This document shows, in pieces, positions 8,221 to 16,782 of a stretch of 64,000 nucleotides of DNA. Made by a program: the position numbers and the translations under genes. The notes beneath the pieces are model-generated. The model was not told the DNA's origin. It was given only the letters and a program-made list of their open reading frames with translations, and did not search any database. Origin of the DNA: Bacteroidia bacterium (GTDB lineage: Bacteria; Bacteroidota; Bacteroidia; Palsa-965); NCBI GenBank assembly GCA_025454955.1, contig JALONL010000001.1:154004-218003 (forward strand). Direction: 5' to 3'. The stretch's first letter is position 1, and every line of letters starts with the position of its first letter.

Positions 8221-8820
8221 ATGACCAGAATTTTGTCGCTGCTGTTTTTCTGCTCGGGCGTTTCGGCTATTATTTACCAGATTGTATGGCAACGCGTGTT
8301 GTTTGCCTCTTTCGGTACCGACATTGAATCCATCACCATCATCGTATCGGTGTTTATGTTGGGCCTGGGGCTGGGCTCGCTCATTGGCGGGGCCATGTCC
8401 AATGCGTCGGAGAAAAAGCTCATTAACTACTTCATTTTCTTTGAAGTGTCCATCGGACTTTTCGGGCTCATCAGCATTCCGCTTATCGAATACGTGAGCC
8501 ATCTTACGCTTCATTTATCGGGCGGATGGTGGCTGCCGTTTATTGTGTTTGCCATATTGGTCATTCCCACTTTTGCTATGGGCGCCACGCTGCCGGTACT
8601 GGTTACTTACCTGTTTAAGCAAACCAAATCGGTGGGCAATTCGGTAACGCGGCTTTATTACATCAATACGCTGGGCTCGGCCATTGGGTGTTTGGTTACC
8701 GTAGGCATTTTGTTTGTCATCGGCACGCGGCAATCGACCATTTATGCGGCGGCGTTTCTCAATTTCCTTATTGCATTTCTCACCTTCATTTACTCACGTA
8801 AAAAACCCGCCACCGTATGA
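8221..8820 (+). CDS. Membrane half of a spermidine-synthase-like protein, 199 aa
   Basis: ATG at 8221 (MTRILSLLFF) is chosen because it begins the first membrane helix; the open frame reaches back to 8179. There are about six membrane segments. The opening FCSGVSAIIYQIVWQRVLFA and the MLGLGLGSLIGG stretch are hallmarks of the membrane N-terminus of 'fused MFS/spermidine synthase' proteins. In that family membrane and enzyme parts are usually one chain; here the reading frame stops after the first half and the next gene starts within the stop (ATGA at 8817-8820), so the two products are made in a coupled way and probably assemble together. Confidence 0.75.
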   Translation: MTRILSLLFFCSGVSAIIYQIVWQRVLFASFGTDIESITIIVSVFMLGLGLGSLIGGAMSNASEKKLINYFIFFEVSIGLFGLISIPLIEYVSHLTLHLSGGWWLPFIVFAILVIPTFAMGATLPVLVTYLFKQTKSVGNSVTRLYYINTLGSAIGCLVTVGILFVIGTRQSTIYAAAFLNFLIAFLTFIYSRKKPATV

Positions 8821-10367
8821 CCCTCCGACTTGCGCTTATCATTTCGTTAATTGCCGGGTTTGTGAGCATCAGTATGGAAATTGTTTGGTTTTCCATACTT
8901 GGCTACATGTTTAAAGGCCATGCGTTTACTTTTGGTGCCGTGCTTTCGCTGGTGCTGTTTGGTATTGCGTTTGGGGCCAAATACGGCTACCGCGCCGTAA
9001 ACAAGCCGGGTGTAAATGTGCTTCAGCTTATTTCGAAATACCTGCTCGTGGGCGGGCTGTTTAACTTTGCGGGCTTTCCGGTTATTGCCTGGCTCATGAC
9101 GTTCAGCAGTGCGTTTGCGGCCTTGCTGGCAATTAATGTGGTGGTGGTATCGGGTTTGCTGGGGTGTATTTTTCCGCTGCTTTGCCATTTGGCTGTTTCG
9201 CAGCAGGAACAAAGTGTGGGGCGGCAAACCTCGCAACTGTATGCAGCCAACATTATTGGCGCCACTACCGGGCCGCTCATTACAGGCTATATTCTGTACG
9301 ATCTTTTTTCGATCGAGCAAATTATTACCGGCCTTTGCGTGGTGTTGCTGCTGCTTTCGTTTATGCTGCGGATGCGCAGTGCAGGTGCCGCACCCAAACT
9401 TAAAAACGCCGCAGTTTACGTCACGCTGCTTGTGGGTGTGGTGCTTGTTCACAACCTGCTTTACACACATTTTCTGGAGCATATCCAGTACCAGTCAATA
9501 TTCGACAAGACCAAGGTGTATAAGCACTTGCTGCACAACCGAAGCGGCATACTTGCCGTTGACCAGCAGGACCGCATGTTTGGCAGCGGGGCTTACGACG
9601 GCGCTTTCAACACCGACCCGTCTGAATACAACATCAACGCCGTAGATCGTATATACATGGTAGCCGCCATGCACCGCCAGCCCGAGAGTGTGCTGGTAAT
9701 TGGGTTGAGCACCGGCTCGTGGGCCAAAGTACTGGCCAATTACGACCATGTGAAGCAAATGACCATTATTGAAATCAATCCCGGCTACCTCGACATTATT
9801 TCCAAATACCCCGAAATAGCCACACTCCTCACCGACAAGCGCGTAAAAATTATTATCGACGATGGAAGAAGATGGCTCAAACGCAATCCCGATCAAAAGT
9901 TTGATTTGATTGTAATGAACACCACCTATCACTGGCGGCAAAACAGCACCAACCTGCTTTCGTATGAGTTTCTGGGCATGGCCAAAAACAACCTGAAACC
10001 AAACGGCGTGATGTACTGGAACACCACCAAATCGCAGGATGTGGTATATACCGCCGCGCACGTATTTTCGCACGTAACCACCTACGGCACACTTGTGGCC
10101 GCCAGCGACAGTCCGTTTAACCTTACCGAAGAAGAAAGGCGCAGCAATTTCATGAAGTTCCGCCGCTTCGACGAGGTGCTGTTTACGCAGGAGAAATTTG
10201 TAAACCGCGGCAATCAGTTAATAAATATGCCCCTGCCCGAGCTGCACGATTCTATTCTGAAACAGGATCTCTGGCTGATAACCGACAATAATATGGCGGC
10301 GGAGTATAAAGCGGATATTTGGGCGATATTTAAGAATATTACGCCGGTTGGGGCGGAGAAGAAGTAG
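8817..10367 (+). CDS. Membrane protein with spermidine-synthase-like methyltransferase-fold domain, 516 aa
   Basis: Residues 1-220 carry about seven membrane helices and begin with the same motif as the previous protein (IAGFVSISMEIVWFSILGYM). Residues 280-510 form a Rossmann domain: VLVIGLSTGSWAKVL is the cofactor loop, IEINPGYLDII the acidic strand, and DDGRRWL the next loop. The region that in true spermidine synthases reads VDSSDP and supplies the catalytic aspartate reads VMNTTYHW here, so aminopropyl transfer to putrescine is doubtful. A methyltransferase-like or aminopropyltransferase-like reaction on a membrane-associated substrate is possible. Overlaps the preceding gene by 4 bp. Confidence 0.75.
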   Translation: MTLRLALIISLIAGFVSISMEIVWFSILGYMFKGHAFTFGAVLSLVLFGIAFGAKYGYRAVNKPGVNVLQLISKYLLVGGLFNFAGFPVIAWLMTFSSAFAALLAINVVVVSGLLGCIFPLLCHLAVSQQEQSVGRQTSQLYAANIIGATTGPLITGYILYDLFSIEQIITGLCVVLLLLSFMLRMRSAGAAPKLKNAAVYVTLLVGVVLVHNLLYTHFLEHIQYQSIFDKTKVYKHLLHNRSGILAVDQQDRMFGSGAYDGAFNTDPSEYNINAVDRIYMVAAMHRQPESVLVIGLSTGSWAKVLANYDHVKQMTIIEINPGYLDIISKYPEIATLLTDKRVKIIIDDGRRWLKRNPDQKFDLIVMNTTYHWRQNSTNLLSYEFLGMAKNNLKPNGVMYWNTTKSQDVVYTAAHVFSHVTTYGTLVAASDSPFNLTEEERRSNFMKFRRFDEVLFTQEKFVNRGNQLINMPLPELHDSILKQDLWLITDNNMAAEYKADIWAIFKNITPVGAEKK

Positions 10368-10458
10368 GGGAGAGTTTTGCGTTTTTCCCGGTATTGGCAA
10401 TTGCAGTTGTTTTATCGGGAGGGAAGATATATTGCTTCTTGAAGTTGAAACCGCAGGC

Positions 10459-10740
10459 TCAGGAAGCGTTGCGCAAGGTGTTTTTTGTATTTAACCGGAA
10501 GCAAAATATTTTCTTGCGAATATCTTCCGTGGTTGTTTTCCATAACATTCCCAACAGAATATCCAACGCAGCAGAGCACGACATAGTGCCTATCCATTCT
10601 TCCCTAATATCAATAATAAAAGAAGAGCCCGAAACACCAGGAAAGGCTTCGGTAAGGCGGAAATCGTTTACCGGATACCCCGCGTTTTGGCAGCCAAGGC
10701 GAAAAGAAGTGAGGTGTTGTTCTAATTGCGTTCTATCCAT
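10459..10740 (-). CDS. Small partner of the HEPN protein, 93 aa
   Basis: This gene begins 19 bp inside the end of the HEPN gene on the same strand, so translation is coupled. The sequence has no family I recognise: DRTQLEQHLTSFRLGCQNAG at the N-terminus, a GSSFIIDIREEWIG strand pair, and a basic C-terminus (KKIFCFRLNTKNTLRNAS). HEPN proteins are often toxins (RNases) paired with an MNT nucleotidyltransferase antitoxin; this partner lacks the MNT GS..D.D motif. It may be a different antitoxin or simply a second subunit. The overlap makes it likely to be real despite its small size. Confidence 0.5.
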   Translation of the reverse strand: MDRTQLEQHLTSFRLGCQNAGYPVNDFRLTEAFPGVSGSSFIIDIREEWIGTMSCSAALDILLGMLWKTTTEDIRKKIFCFRLNTKNTLRNAS

Positions 10741-11180
10741 TTTAAGAAGCCCTCCGAATCAGATAATAAAGTTATTAAATCTTCCACATCAGACAAAGTG
10801 ATGTGTGAGCAGGGTTTGTAGCGCACGTTCTCAGTCCAGTTTCCGAAAAGCAGGGAGTTGCATTTTGAGAGTGAATAATTTCGGGCGATTTCATTTTCAA
10901 ACTTATTTAACAGACCACTTGAGATAAGCAGAACGTATAAATCGTGGGTTTTTGCAAATCGCCGGATTTCACGAATCCCTTTAATGGAATTATTAGGAGA
11001 AAGTGACTCATCAAAAAGATTGGGTACTCCGAAAAGTTCGCAAATCTTTGCTTTCAGTGCCAGTTCCACACTATAACCTGCCAGATAAAATGCGCCATCG
11101 TAATGCCCGTTTTTACAAAGCACATTAGCCTCGGAAAGGCGCTGTCGGGCCAGCAGGCGTATTTCAGAAGGAGTATTCAT
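10722..11180 (-). CDS. HEPN-domain protein, 152 aa
   Basis: The HEPN signature is visible at residues 13-45: ARQRLSEANVLCKNGHYDGA followed by FYLAGYSVELALKAKI, an amphipathic helix pair typical of the domain, with C-terminal helices around DLYVLLISSGLLN. HEPN proteins include toxin RNases carrying an RxxxxH motif; I see no exact Rx4-6H motif in the last helix, so catalytic activity is uncertain. Together with the overlapping small gene it forms a two-gene unit of toxin-antitoxin size, standing between the spermidine-synthase-like pair and the lipid-enzyme fusion. A nucleotide-binding or regulatory function without RNase activity is the alternative. Confidence 0.75.
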   Translation of the reverse strand: MNTPSEIRLLARQRLSEANVLCKNGHYDGAFYLAGYSVELALKAKICELFGVPNLFDESLSPNNSIKGIREIRRFAKTHDLYVLLISSGLLNKFENEIARNYSLSKCNSLLFGNWTENVRYKPCSHITLSDVEDLITLLSDSEGFLKWIERN

Positions 11181-11323
11181 GCAGGAGCGTTTCGCACAAA
11201 GTTAAGATCACAAAAAGGCGATGTCAAGACTTCGCAAACGTTATGATTAATAAATAAAATTTCTCCAAAAAGCATATACACCGACAATCGCCGCCATTCA
11301 TCCTGCACCGGAAACACACCGTT

Positions 11324-13252
11324 TCATTTTCCCGCCAACCGCGAAAACCGCGCGCCCGAATCAGGAAAATCGACACCGAGCGCAAATGCCGCGCAGCAGC
11401 CCGCAGCCAACGATACGGCCCACACAGGCCAGCCGGGGGCGGCAGCTTCGTGCAGCGTAATGGCGGAGGGCCACATACTGCACGCCACGCCTGCCAGCAC
11501 ACTTGCCAGCGCGGCCCACTGATAAATGCGCAGGCCACCGCGCACCGCCGTTTGCACCTCGCCGCGGTAATGCTCCTCCACAAAACGGGCAAGGCCGTTG
11601 AGTATAAAATACAAACCTGTAAGCAGCGTGGCCGGAAACCCTTCGTACGCCAGCCGCAGCAGCACAGTGCCAATAACCAGGTTGCAAACCAGCGAGTACA
11701 ACTGTGTGTTGTGAATGGTTTTCCCGCCCAGCCCCGACACCGCACACACCCGCGTTTTGGGGTGCGTGTACACAATTCCCGAGCCGCGTTTTTCGGCTCC
11801 GTGGCAGCAGCCTTGCACCATGCAGCGCAGGCGGCCCAGCACCTGCACCCACGGCGCCACCAGCGAAAACACGGCCAGCAGGTACAGCAGCGGAATTTGC
11901 TGCCACACACTCACCACCACCGCGCCCGCCATGCCGCCCAAAATGCCGCCGTAATAGCCAAACGGCCGCTGCAGCACCGGCGAGCCTTCCATAAGCCAGC
12001 CCCACAAACCTGCACCCAGCAATGTACACAGCGTAAGCAACAGCAGCACGCGCCAGTCGGCAATGAAACAACCGGCCAGTAAAATGCCTGTCGATGCTGC
12101 CAGCGCGGCCCAGATGCTGTGACTGATAATCCGCGCCGGGCCCACACGCCGGCTTCGCCACGAATTGGCCAGCCGCGTGCTGCCACGTTGCAGAGCCGCA
12201 ATGATGTGCGGGTAATTGAGTCCGGCGGCAGCCACCAGTATGCCCGCCGCCACATCGGCCAGCGAATGTTGCCCCGTGGCCACGCACGAGACCGCAATGA
12301 CAAAAGCCGTAAGCCAGGCCGCCCTGCGCAGTCGCCGGAATTCGTGCGCCAGCGCCGCCGCCGAAAGTACCGCCCAGATTACATGAAACGAAGGAAACGC
12401 CGCCGCCGCCCCATCGGCCTGCCGCTCCCACAACAGCCACACTCCCGAAACCGAAACGGGTGTAAACGCCCGCGGATCGGCTTTGAGCGGTACTATGAGG
12501 CAAAGCCACACCCCCAGCCCGATGCTCCACAGGGCGGTGGTGGTCCAGCGGCGCAAACCGGCCTTGCTGCGCAGTGTAAGCGGTACCACAATGGCCAGCA
12601 CGTAAATGGAGGCGTAGGGCCATACCGCCCATTCTATTACCGGCCAGCGCAGTTCAACCGGGAGGTAACTGTTTACAGCTTTGCCCGGCCCGGCCACAAT
12701 GAGCAGTTCGTAAAGCAACGCCCACACAAAAAACACCATTACCGCCGCGCCAATGCGTTGTGCCATAGTGGCCGGCTCCGCGCTTTGCGGTGCAATACCC
12801 AGCAGCGGTGCGTGTGCCTGAGTGCCAAAAATTTCGCCCAGCGCGCGCTGCTCGTAACCCAGCACGATGGCCATTACGCCCAGCGCCGCCACCGGACTCA
12901 CCAAAAACAATCCCGCTGCCGACGACACCCCCAGCGACACTCCAAAGCAGATAAGTACAAAACCCACGTAAATGGGATGTCTGAAAAGCCGGTAAGCACC
13001 GCTGCGCACGTAGTGTTGTGGCGGATAGGCGTTCATGGGAAGTCCCTTGCCGGTGAGCCATAAATCGGCCATTGCTTTAAGCATCAGTGCCGTACCCGAG
13101 CCAGCCAGCACTGCGCCCGCCACGCGCCAGTGAAAACCCAAAGCAAGCGGCGCAAAATGCACTGCTGCCCCGTGCGCCCAGCCCACCAGCAGGGCCGGTG
13201 CCGCCACGCAAAACGCAAGGCCGTAAAGCCATTTTCCGAGAGTGTGGTTCAT
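11324..13252 (-). CDS. Three-domain integral membrane fusion: ICMT/PEMT-like, PAP2-like, Lgt-like
   Basis: The start is at MNHTLGKW (13252); the open frame runs 46 codons further but that leader has no coding character. Residues 1-165 resemble isoprenylcysteine carboxyl/phospholipid methyltransferases, with the cofactor motif GAYRLFRHPIYVGF. Residues 200-370 are a PAP2 domain of the inositol-phosphorylceramide-synthase kind: AFPSFHVIWA, then TGQHSLADVAAG with the catalytic histidine and aspartate. Residues 430-610 resemble prolipoprotein diacylglyceryl transferase: YYGGILGG in place of HGGLIG, GRLRCMVQGCCHG, NTQLYS, and NGLARFVEEHYRG. The protein is polytopic throughout, about 18-20 helices. 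Each domain acts on lipids, so a multistep lipid head-group or lipid-anchor reaction is plausible but unproven. Composition is GC-rich. Confidence 0.8.
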   Translation of the reverse strand: MNHTLGKWLYGLAFCVAAPALLVGWAHGAAVHFAPLALGFHWRVAGAVLAGSGTALMLKAMADLWLTGKGLPMNAYPPQHYVRSGAYRLFRHPIYVGFVLICFGVSLGVSSAAGLFLVSPVAALGVMAIVLGYEQRALGEIFGTQAHAPLLGIAPQSAEPATMAQRIGAAVMVFFVWALLYELLIVAGPGKAVNSYLPVELRWPVIEWAVWPYASIYVLAIVVPLTLRSKAGLRRWTTTALWSIGLGVWLCLIVPLKADPRAFTPVSVSGVWLLWERQADGAAAAFPSFHVIWAVLSAAALAHEFRRLRRAAWLTAFVIAVSCVATGQHSLADVAAGILVAAAGLNYPHIIAALQRGSTRLANSWRSRRVGPARIISHSIWAALAASTGILLAGCFIADWRVLLLLTLCTLLGAGLWGWLMEGSPVLQRPFGYYGGILGGMAGAVVVSVWQQIPLLYLLAVFSLVAPWVQVLGRLRCMVQGCCHGAEKRGSGIVYTHPKTRVCAVSGLGGKTIHNTQLYSLVCNLVIGTVLLRLAYEGFPATLLTGLYFILNGLARFVEEHYRGEVQTAVRGGLRIYQWAALASVLAGVACSMWPSAITLHEAAAPGWPVWAVSLAAGCCAAFALGVDFPDSGARFSRLAGK

Positions 13253-13440
13253 ATTGCGAAACACAAGGGGGTAAACAGCCTCAAAGTAACGGAATGCCGT
13301 AAACCGGCCGCTACCGAAGCCCGGGAAGTTTATGCAAAACAAAATCAGCGGATGCGGATAAGATTCACGAGGCTTTCTCCGCGAACCCATTTATACCCCT
13401 CGCAATGCCAGAAGAAATGCAAACCTTTCCGGGGTGGCGA

Positions 13441-14418
13441 TTACCGGATAAGTGTAATAAATCCGGTTTTGACGTGTGCGTGCGAGAATACGTCGGAATA
13501 CTCAATCACATAATAATACACTCCGTCTGCGCAGGGCGACTGGTTCATGTGGTTTCCATCCCAGGCAAATTCAGAAGTACTGGAGTAAACCATCGCGCCC
13601 CAGCGGTTGTAGATGGAAAACCGGGTGAGCGCTATTCCGGCGGAGACAAAGGGAACGAACACGTCATTCACCTGATCGCCGTTGGGCGAGAATACATTGG
13701 GAATGTTCACTTCGGGGTCGGGAGGGAGAACGGTCTGGTTGCTGCTGTTCGGTTCGACGATGTCAAACGAACTCCAGCAGCCCGCCGCCGGTTGAAGTGT
13801 CGGCATATACACCACGGTAAGTTTGGGCCATAGTTGCGGAGTGGGATTGTCGCTGCTGGCAAACAACAGGCTTCGGTAAAACGACTCGTTCTGCAGCCGC
13901 AACATAAAACCAAAACTGGATGCCGGGTTATTCAGGTAATCCTGCACCAGTTGGGTCATGTTCAGCGAATAGTTTTGCGTCATCGACACCGGTGCGGGTA
14001 TATTGATCTGGTTCAGGGTGGTGGTGGCCGGCTGGTTGTTCCACGTCAGCGTATTTTCCTGCCAGGGCTGTATTATCCGCTGCAACCAGCAATCGGCTGG
14101 CCCCGAAAGGTTGGAGTGGCCGGTATTAAACGGACTGGGGTAATGGAAAAGTTCGAGCGTGGCTGAAACAATGGTCACACCTGCCGGAATGGCTGCAAGG
14201 TCAAAATCAACAAACGACCGGCAGCCGCTGGGGTTGCCATTGTTGGTCCACATGCACGCCAAAAAATCGTGATGATTCGGATACGAATTAGCTGGCTGTA
14301 GCGACCACGCAAGGGCATCTTTACCACATGCAGAATCGGGCTGGAAGACAATAGTAACCTGTGCGGACAGCGATAACGGGCCAAGCAGCAGGACGATGAA
14401 AAAACGAAACAGGCGCAT
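13441..14418 (-). CDS. Secreted DNRLRE-type protein with CHU_C (T9SS type B) domain
   Basis: Signal peptide at residues 1-19 (MRLFRFFIVLLLGPLSLSAQ). The N-terminal 200 residues have the layout of a DNRLRE domain: paired aspartates, CRSFVDFDLAAIPAG, a SATLELFHY strand, WQENTLTWNNQP, and VQDYLNNP, which in other proteins is a wall- or fibre-associated beta fold. The last 85 residues are a gliding-motility-associated CHU_C domain: NIPNVFSPNGDQVNDVF, YNRWGAMVY, WDGNHMNQSPCADGVYYY. This is the type B signal for T9SS export. It is probably an adhesive or surface protein. Confidence 0.85.
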   Translation of the reverse strand: MRLFRFFIVLLLGPLSLSAQVTIVFQPDSACGKDALAWSLQPANSYPNHHDFLACMWTNNGNPSGCRSFVDFDLAAIPAGVTIVSATLELFHYPSPFNTGHSNLSGPADCWLQRIIQPWQENTLTWNNQPATTTLNQINIPAPVSMTQNYSLNMTQLVQDYLNNPASSFGFMLRLQNESFYRSLLFASSDNPTPQLWPKLTVVYMPTLQPAAGCWSSFDIVEPNSSNQTVLPPDPEVNIPNVFSPNGDQVNDVFVPFVSAGIALTRFSIYNRWGAMVYSSTSEFAWDGNHMNQSPCADGVYYYVIEYSDVFSHAHVKTGFITLIR

Positions 14419-14585
14419 GACGGGGAAGGATTAGGTTTAAATGTAATAAAAACCCAAAGAATTTTCCAACTACAAGCAACAAGGTAATCAAAACCACCGC
14501 TGTTATTTCCACGATAGAGGAGATATGTGAAAGCTGTTTTGAAAAAAGGAAGTGTGTCCATAGAACCATTTCCCCGGAAGTTGAT

Positions 14586-15353
14586 TCATCGCCAGCAAAC
14601 GCGTTCGTAAATTACCTGGCCGTGTACCGTGCCTGCCGTGCTGCGCATTTGGGCTGTGCCCAGCCATTTGGTTTCCTGTGTGCGCAGCAGGCGAAAGGGA
14701 ATGAGCGGGCGCAATATATTGGCCACGGGTTTAAACACGGTATCGGCCACGGCGCCGCTGCGCAGGGTGGTGTGCGGGGTGAAATGCAGTTCAAATTCTG
14801 CTGTGCGCAGTGTGTTATCGTTCAGCTCAAAATCGGTGTGGCGTTGTTCGTTTACCAGCAGCAGGCGCAGAGGCTGTGTGCCGCGCCATTCAATCCACAC
14901 CACCGCGTGGGTGGCAGAGGTAAAGCGGCCCCAGTAAATTTCGTTTACCGGCAGTTTCCACGGCGGCAGGGTAAGGCTCAGTTTTTCGCAGTAGCCTCGT
15001 CCGGCTGCAAAGGGCCAATGGCCATTGGTGCAGGCGGCGGCGTTGGGCAGCAGACATTCCCACACCACTTCGCCATCGGCGCTGCGGTAAAGTGTTTCGC
15101 GGTGATGCAGGGGCTCGCCTGTCCACGAAAAAATTGCGTGTTTGTAACGCCAGCGTATTTCGCCTGCAGTTACATCGGGCAAATTCGGTTTACCGAACCG
15201 GTTGCGCTGCCGGGTTTTTTCGCCGTCGAAATGCAAATGACCGTTGTAGGCCAGCCGCAGCCCTGCCAGTTCAATATCGGCCGCATAGCCTATAAAACAT
15301 TGCTGCTGCGGCGTAATGATATCGTGGTAATACTTTACAAGCCTGAACGACAT
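14586..15353 (-). CDS. Hypothetical protein, 255 aa
   Basis: I do not recognise a named family. There is no signal peptide. It is rich in Trp, Tyr, His and Arg (EIRWRYKHAIFSWTGEPLHH, ECLLPNAAACTNGHWPFAAG, VNEIYWGRF) and ends LGTAQMRSTAGTVHGQVIYE, a beta-rich pattern that could form a barrel or lipocalin-like fold, but this is a guess from composition. It shares strand with and lies 8 bp downstream of the 248-aa secreted protein gene, so the two are probably co-transcribed. Confidence 0.65.
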   Translation of the reverse strand: MSFRLVKYYHDIITPQQQCFIGYAADIELAGLRLAYNGHLHFDGEKTRQRNRFGKPNLPDVTAGEIRWRYKHAIFSWTGEPLHHRETLYRSADGEVVWECLLPNAAACTNGHWPFAAGRGYCEKLSLTLPPWKLPVNEIYWGRFTSATHAVVWIEWRGTQPLRLLLVNEQRHTDFELNDNTLRTAEFELHFTPHTTLRSGAVADTVFKPVANILRPLIPFRLLRTQETKWLGTAQMRSTAGTVHGQVIYERVCWR

Positions 15354-15361
15354 TCCCGTTT

Positions 15362-16108
15362 TTACAACACCTGTTTGCGCAGCGAATCTTTCATGGTTTT
15401 CGAAAAAATTTCCCTGCCCAAAGCCGGAGCCAGAATATCCACGCTGCGGAAGGTGGTTTCGTCGCCGGTGGTGAAGCTTTTGCTGTTGTCGGCATCAATG
15501 GCTGTTTTGATGAGCAGTTTGTTCGATTTCGGATACCAGAAATATTCGCGGAACTGTTCGTTATCGGGTGTAAGCTGCGTAAGGTTTTCGCCGTTCAGCG
15601 TGGAGCAGTAAAGCATCACCGCATCCTCAATATTGTAAATACTGTCGTTGTTGATGTCTTTTTTCACCACGCGGTAAAAAATAAGCGGTGTGGGAAATTC
15701 CTTGTGCAGTGCAAAGGAGAGAATGTGAACCGTATCGGTAAACAGCGCGTGTGTGATGTCTGTTTCGATATTGTAAAAGAGAATATTACTGATGTCGAAC
15801 GAGTTTTCGTCGTTGTTTACATACTCTGCAGAGGCATTGCGGTCGTAATAAGTAGTTGAACCTGAATTTGCCGAAAAACCTATCGATATGGATTTTATTT
15901 CTTCGGGCTTTTCGGTTACCGACGGCTTGTAATTGGCACCCACGGGGAAGATCTGCATTTTGTCGATTCCGCAATCGACCGGATTGCCGATTACAAGCGA
16001 GTGGGTTTTGGGTACAGGCGTAACTGTGGTTTTTGTCTGTTTGTTTTTGCGGTAAGCAGAGCCTGCAAGCAGCGTGGCTGTAAGGGAGAGGAGCAGAAGG
16101 TGTTTCAT
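15362..16108 (-). CDS. Secreted protein with a lipobox missing its cysteine, 248 aa
   Basis: Residues 1-16 form a classic lipoprotein signal core (KHLLLLSLTATLLAG) but the +1 residue is serine: LAGS, coded TCT, instead of LAGC. The TGT cysteine codon is one base away. As written it cannot be lipidated and would be cut by signal peptidase I, for example after GSA. The mature part has acidic beta-strand segments and an 'NNDSIYNIEDAVMLYCST' stretch like calcium-binding dockerin-type loops (NDxNxDGxxNxxDA), but only one such loop. The function is unknown. It precedes the 255-aa gene by 8 bp. Confidence 0.65.
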   Translation of the reverse strand: MKHLLLLSLTATLLAGSAYRKNKQTKTTVTPVPKTHSLVIGNPVDCGIDKMQIFPVGANYKPSVTEKPEEIKSISIGFSANSGSTTYYDRNASAEYVNNDENSFDISNILFYNIETDITHALFTDTVHILSFALHKEFPTPLIFYRVVKKDINNDSIYNIEDAVMLYCSTLNGENLTQLTPDNEQFREYFWYPKSNKLLIKTAIDADNSKSFTTGDETTFRSVDILAPALGREIFSKTMKDSLRKQVL

Positions 16109-16215
16109 GTGATTGGGGTTTACAGAGTGGTTGCAAATTAGGAAATATGCCGATATGCGTTTGCTAAAAAATTATAAAGTGTTACCACAATGTGTTCTTA
16201 CATTGAAGCCCGGTT

Positions 16216-16782
16216 ATGAAGTCAGACTCAGCCCTTATTGAAACCGTTATCCGCAAACAGCCCGACGCGGCCGAGCAGCTTTACCGCCGCTACGGATCAA
16301 AGCTGGCAGGCTACGGTATGCGGCAATGGAGCCTGAACGAAGACGATGCCTGGGAGCTTTGCTACAAGACACTTTACAGCGTGCTCGAAAACGCACACAA
16401 ATACAGTTTTGCCTCGGCGCAAAAGCTCGATGCGTTTGTGTTTACCGTTTTCCTCAACAACGTGCGCAACCACCACCGCAGTGCGCAGGCGGCAGGTGTG
16501 GCGTTTGTGTCGCTCAACGAAGCCACCCCGGCCATGCCGCAGCCACAGGAATCGCCGCCCGAGAACGAGGCGCTGAATCCGCTGCGCGAGGCACTCGACG
16601 CACTGGCCGACTGGGAACGCATGTTGCTCCTGCTCCGCAGCCAGGGCGTGGCTTATGCCGAAATTGAAAAACTCACCGGCAAGCCACAGTCGCAGCTTAA
16701 AGTGTATTACATGCGGCTCAAAAAACGGCTTCACGACCAACTCTCCGAATTACAAACCCGCCAAACCGGCAAGCACACATGA
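16216..16782 (+). CDS. ECF-type RNA polymerase sigma factor, 188 aa
   Basis: Region 2 lies at residues 6-75 (AEQLYRRYGSKLAGYGMRQW, then the DDAWELCYKTLYSVLENAHK helix that contacts the -10 element) and region 4 at about 125-178, with the helix-turn-helix VAYAEIEKLTGKPQSQLKVY. A Pro/Glu-rich linker separates them. It should direct polymerase to a small set of genes, likely including its own operon. The gene overlaps the next one by 4 bp (ATGA), the position at which ECF operons usually carry their anti-sigma factor. A TACATTGA sequence at about 16199 resembles a housekeeping -7 box. Confidence 0.85.
   Translation: MKSDSALIETVIRKQPDAAEQLYRRYGSKLAGYGMRQWSLNEDDAWELCYKTLYSVLENAHKYSFASAQKLDAFVFTVFLNNVRNHHRSAQAAGVAFVSLNEATPAMPQPQESPPENEALNPLREALDALADWERMLLLLRSQGVAYAEIEKLTGKPQSQLKVYYMRLKKRLHDQLSELQTRQTGKHT

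Noticed and set aside
11361..12632. 423-codon minus-strand frame within the lipid-enzyme fusion
   Set aside because: Shifted frame of the fusion gene; Gly/Ala/Arg/Cys-rich with no domain.
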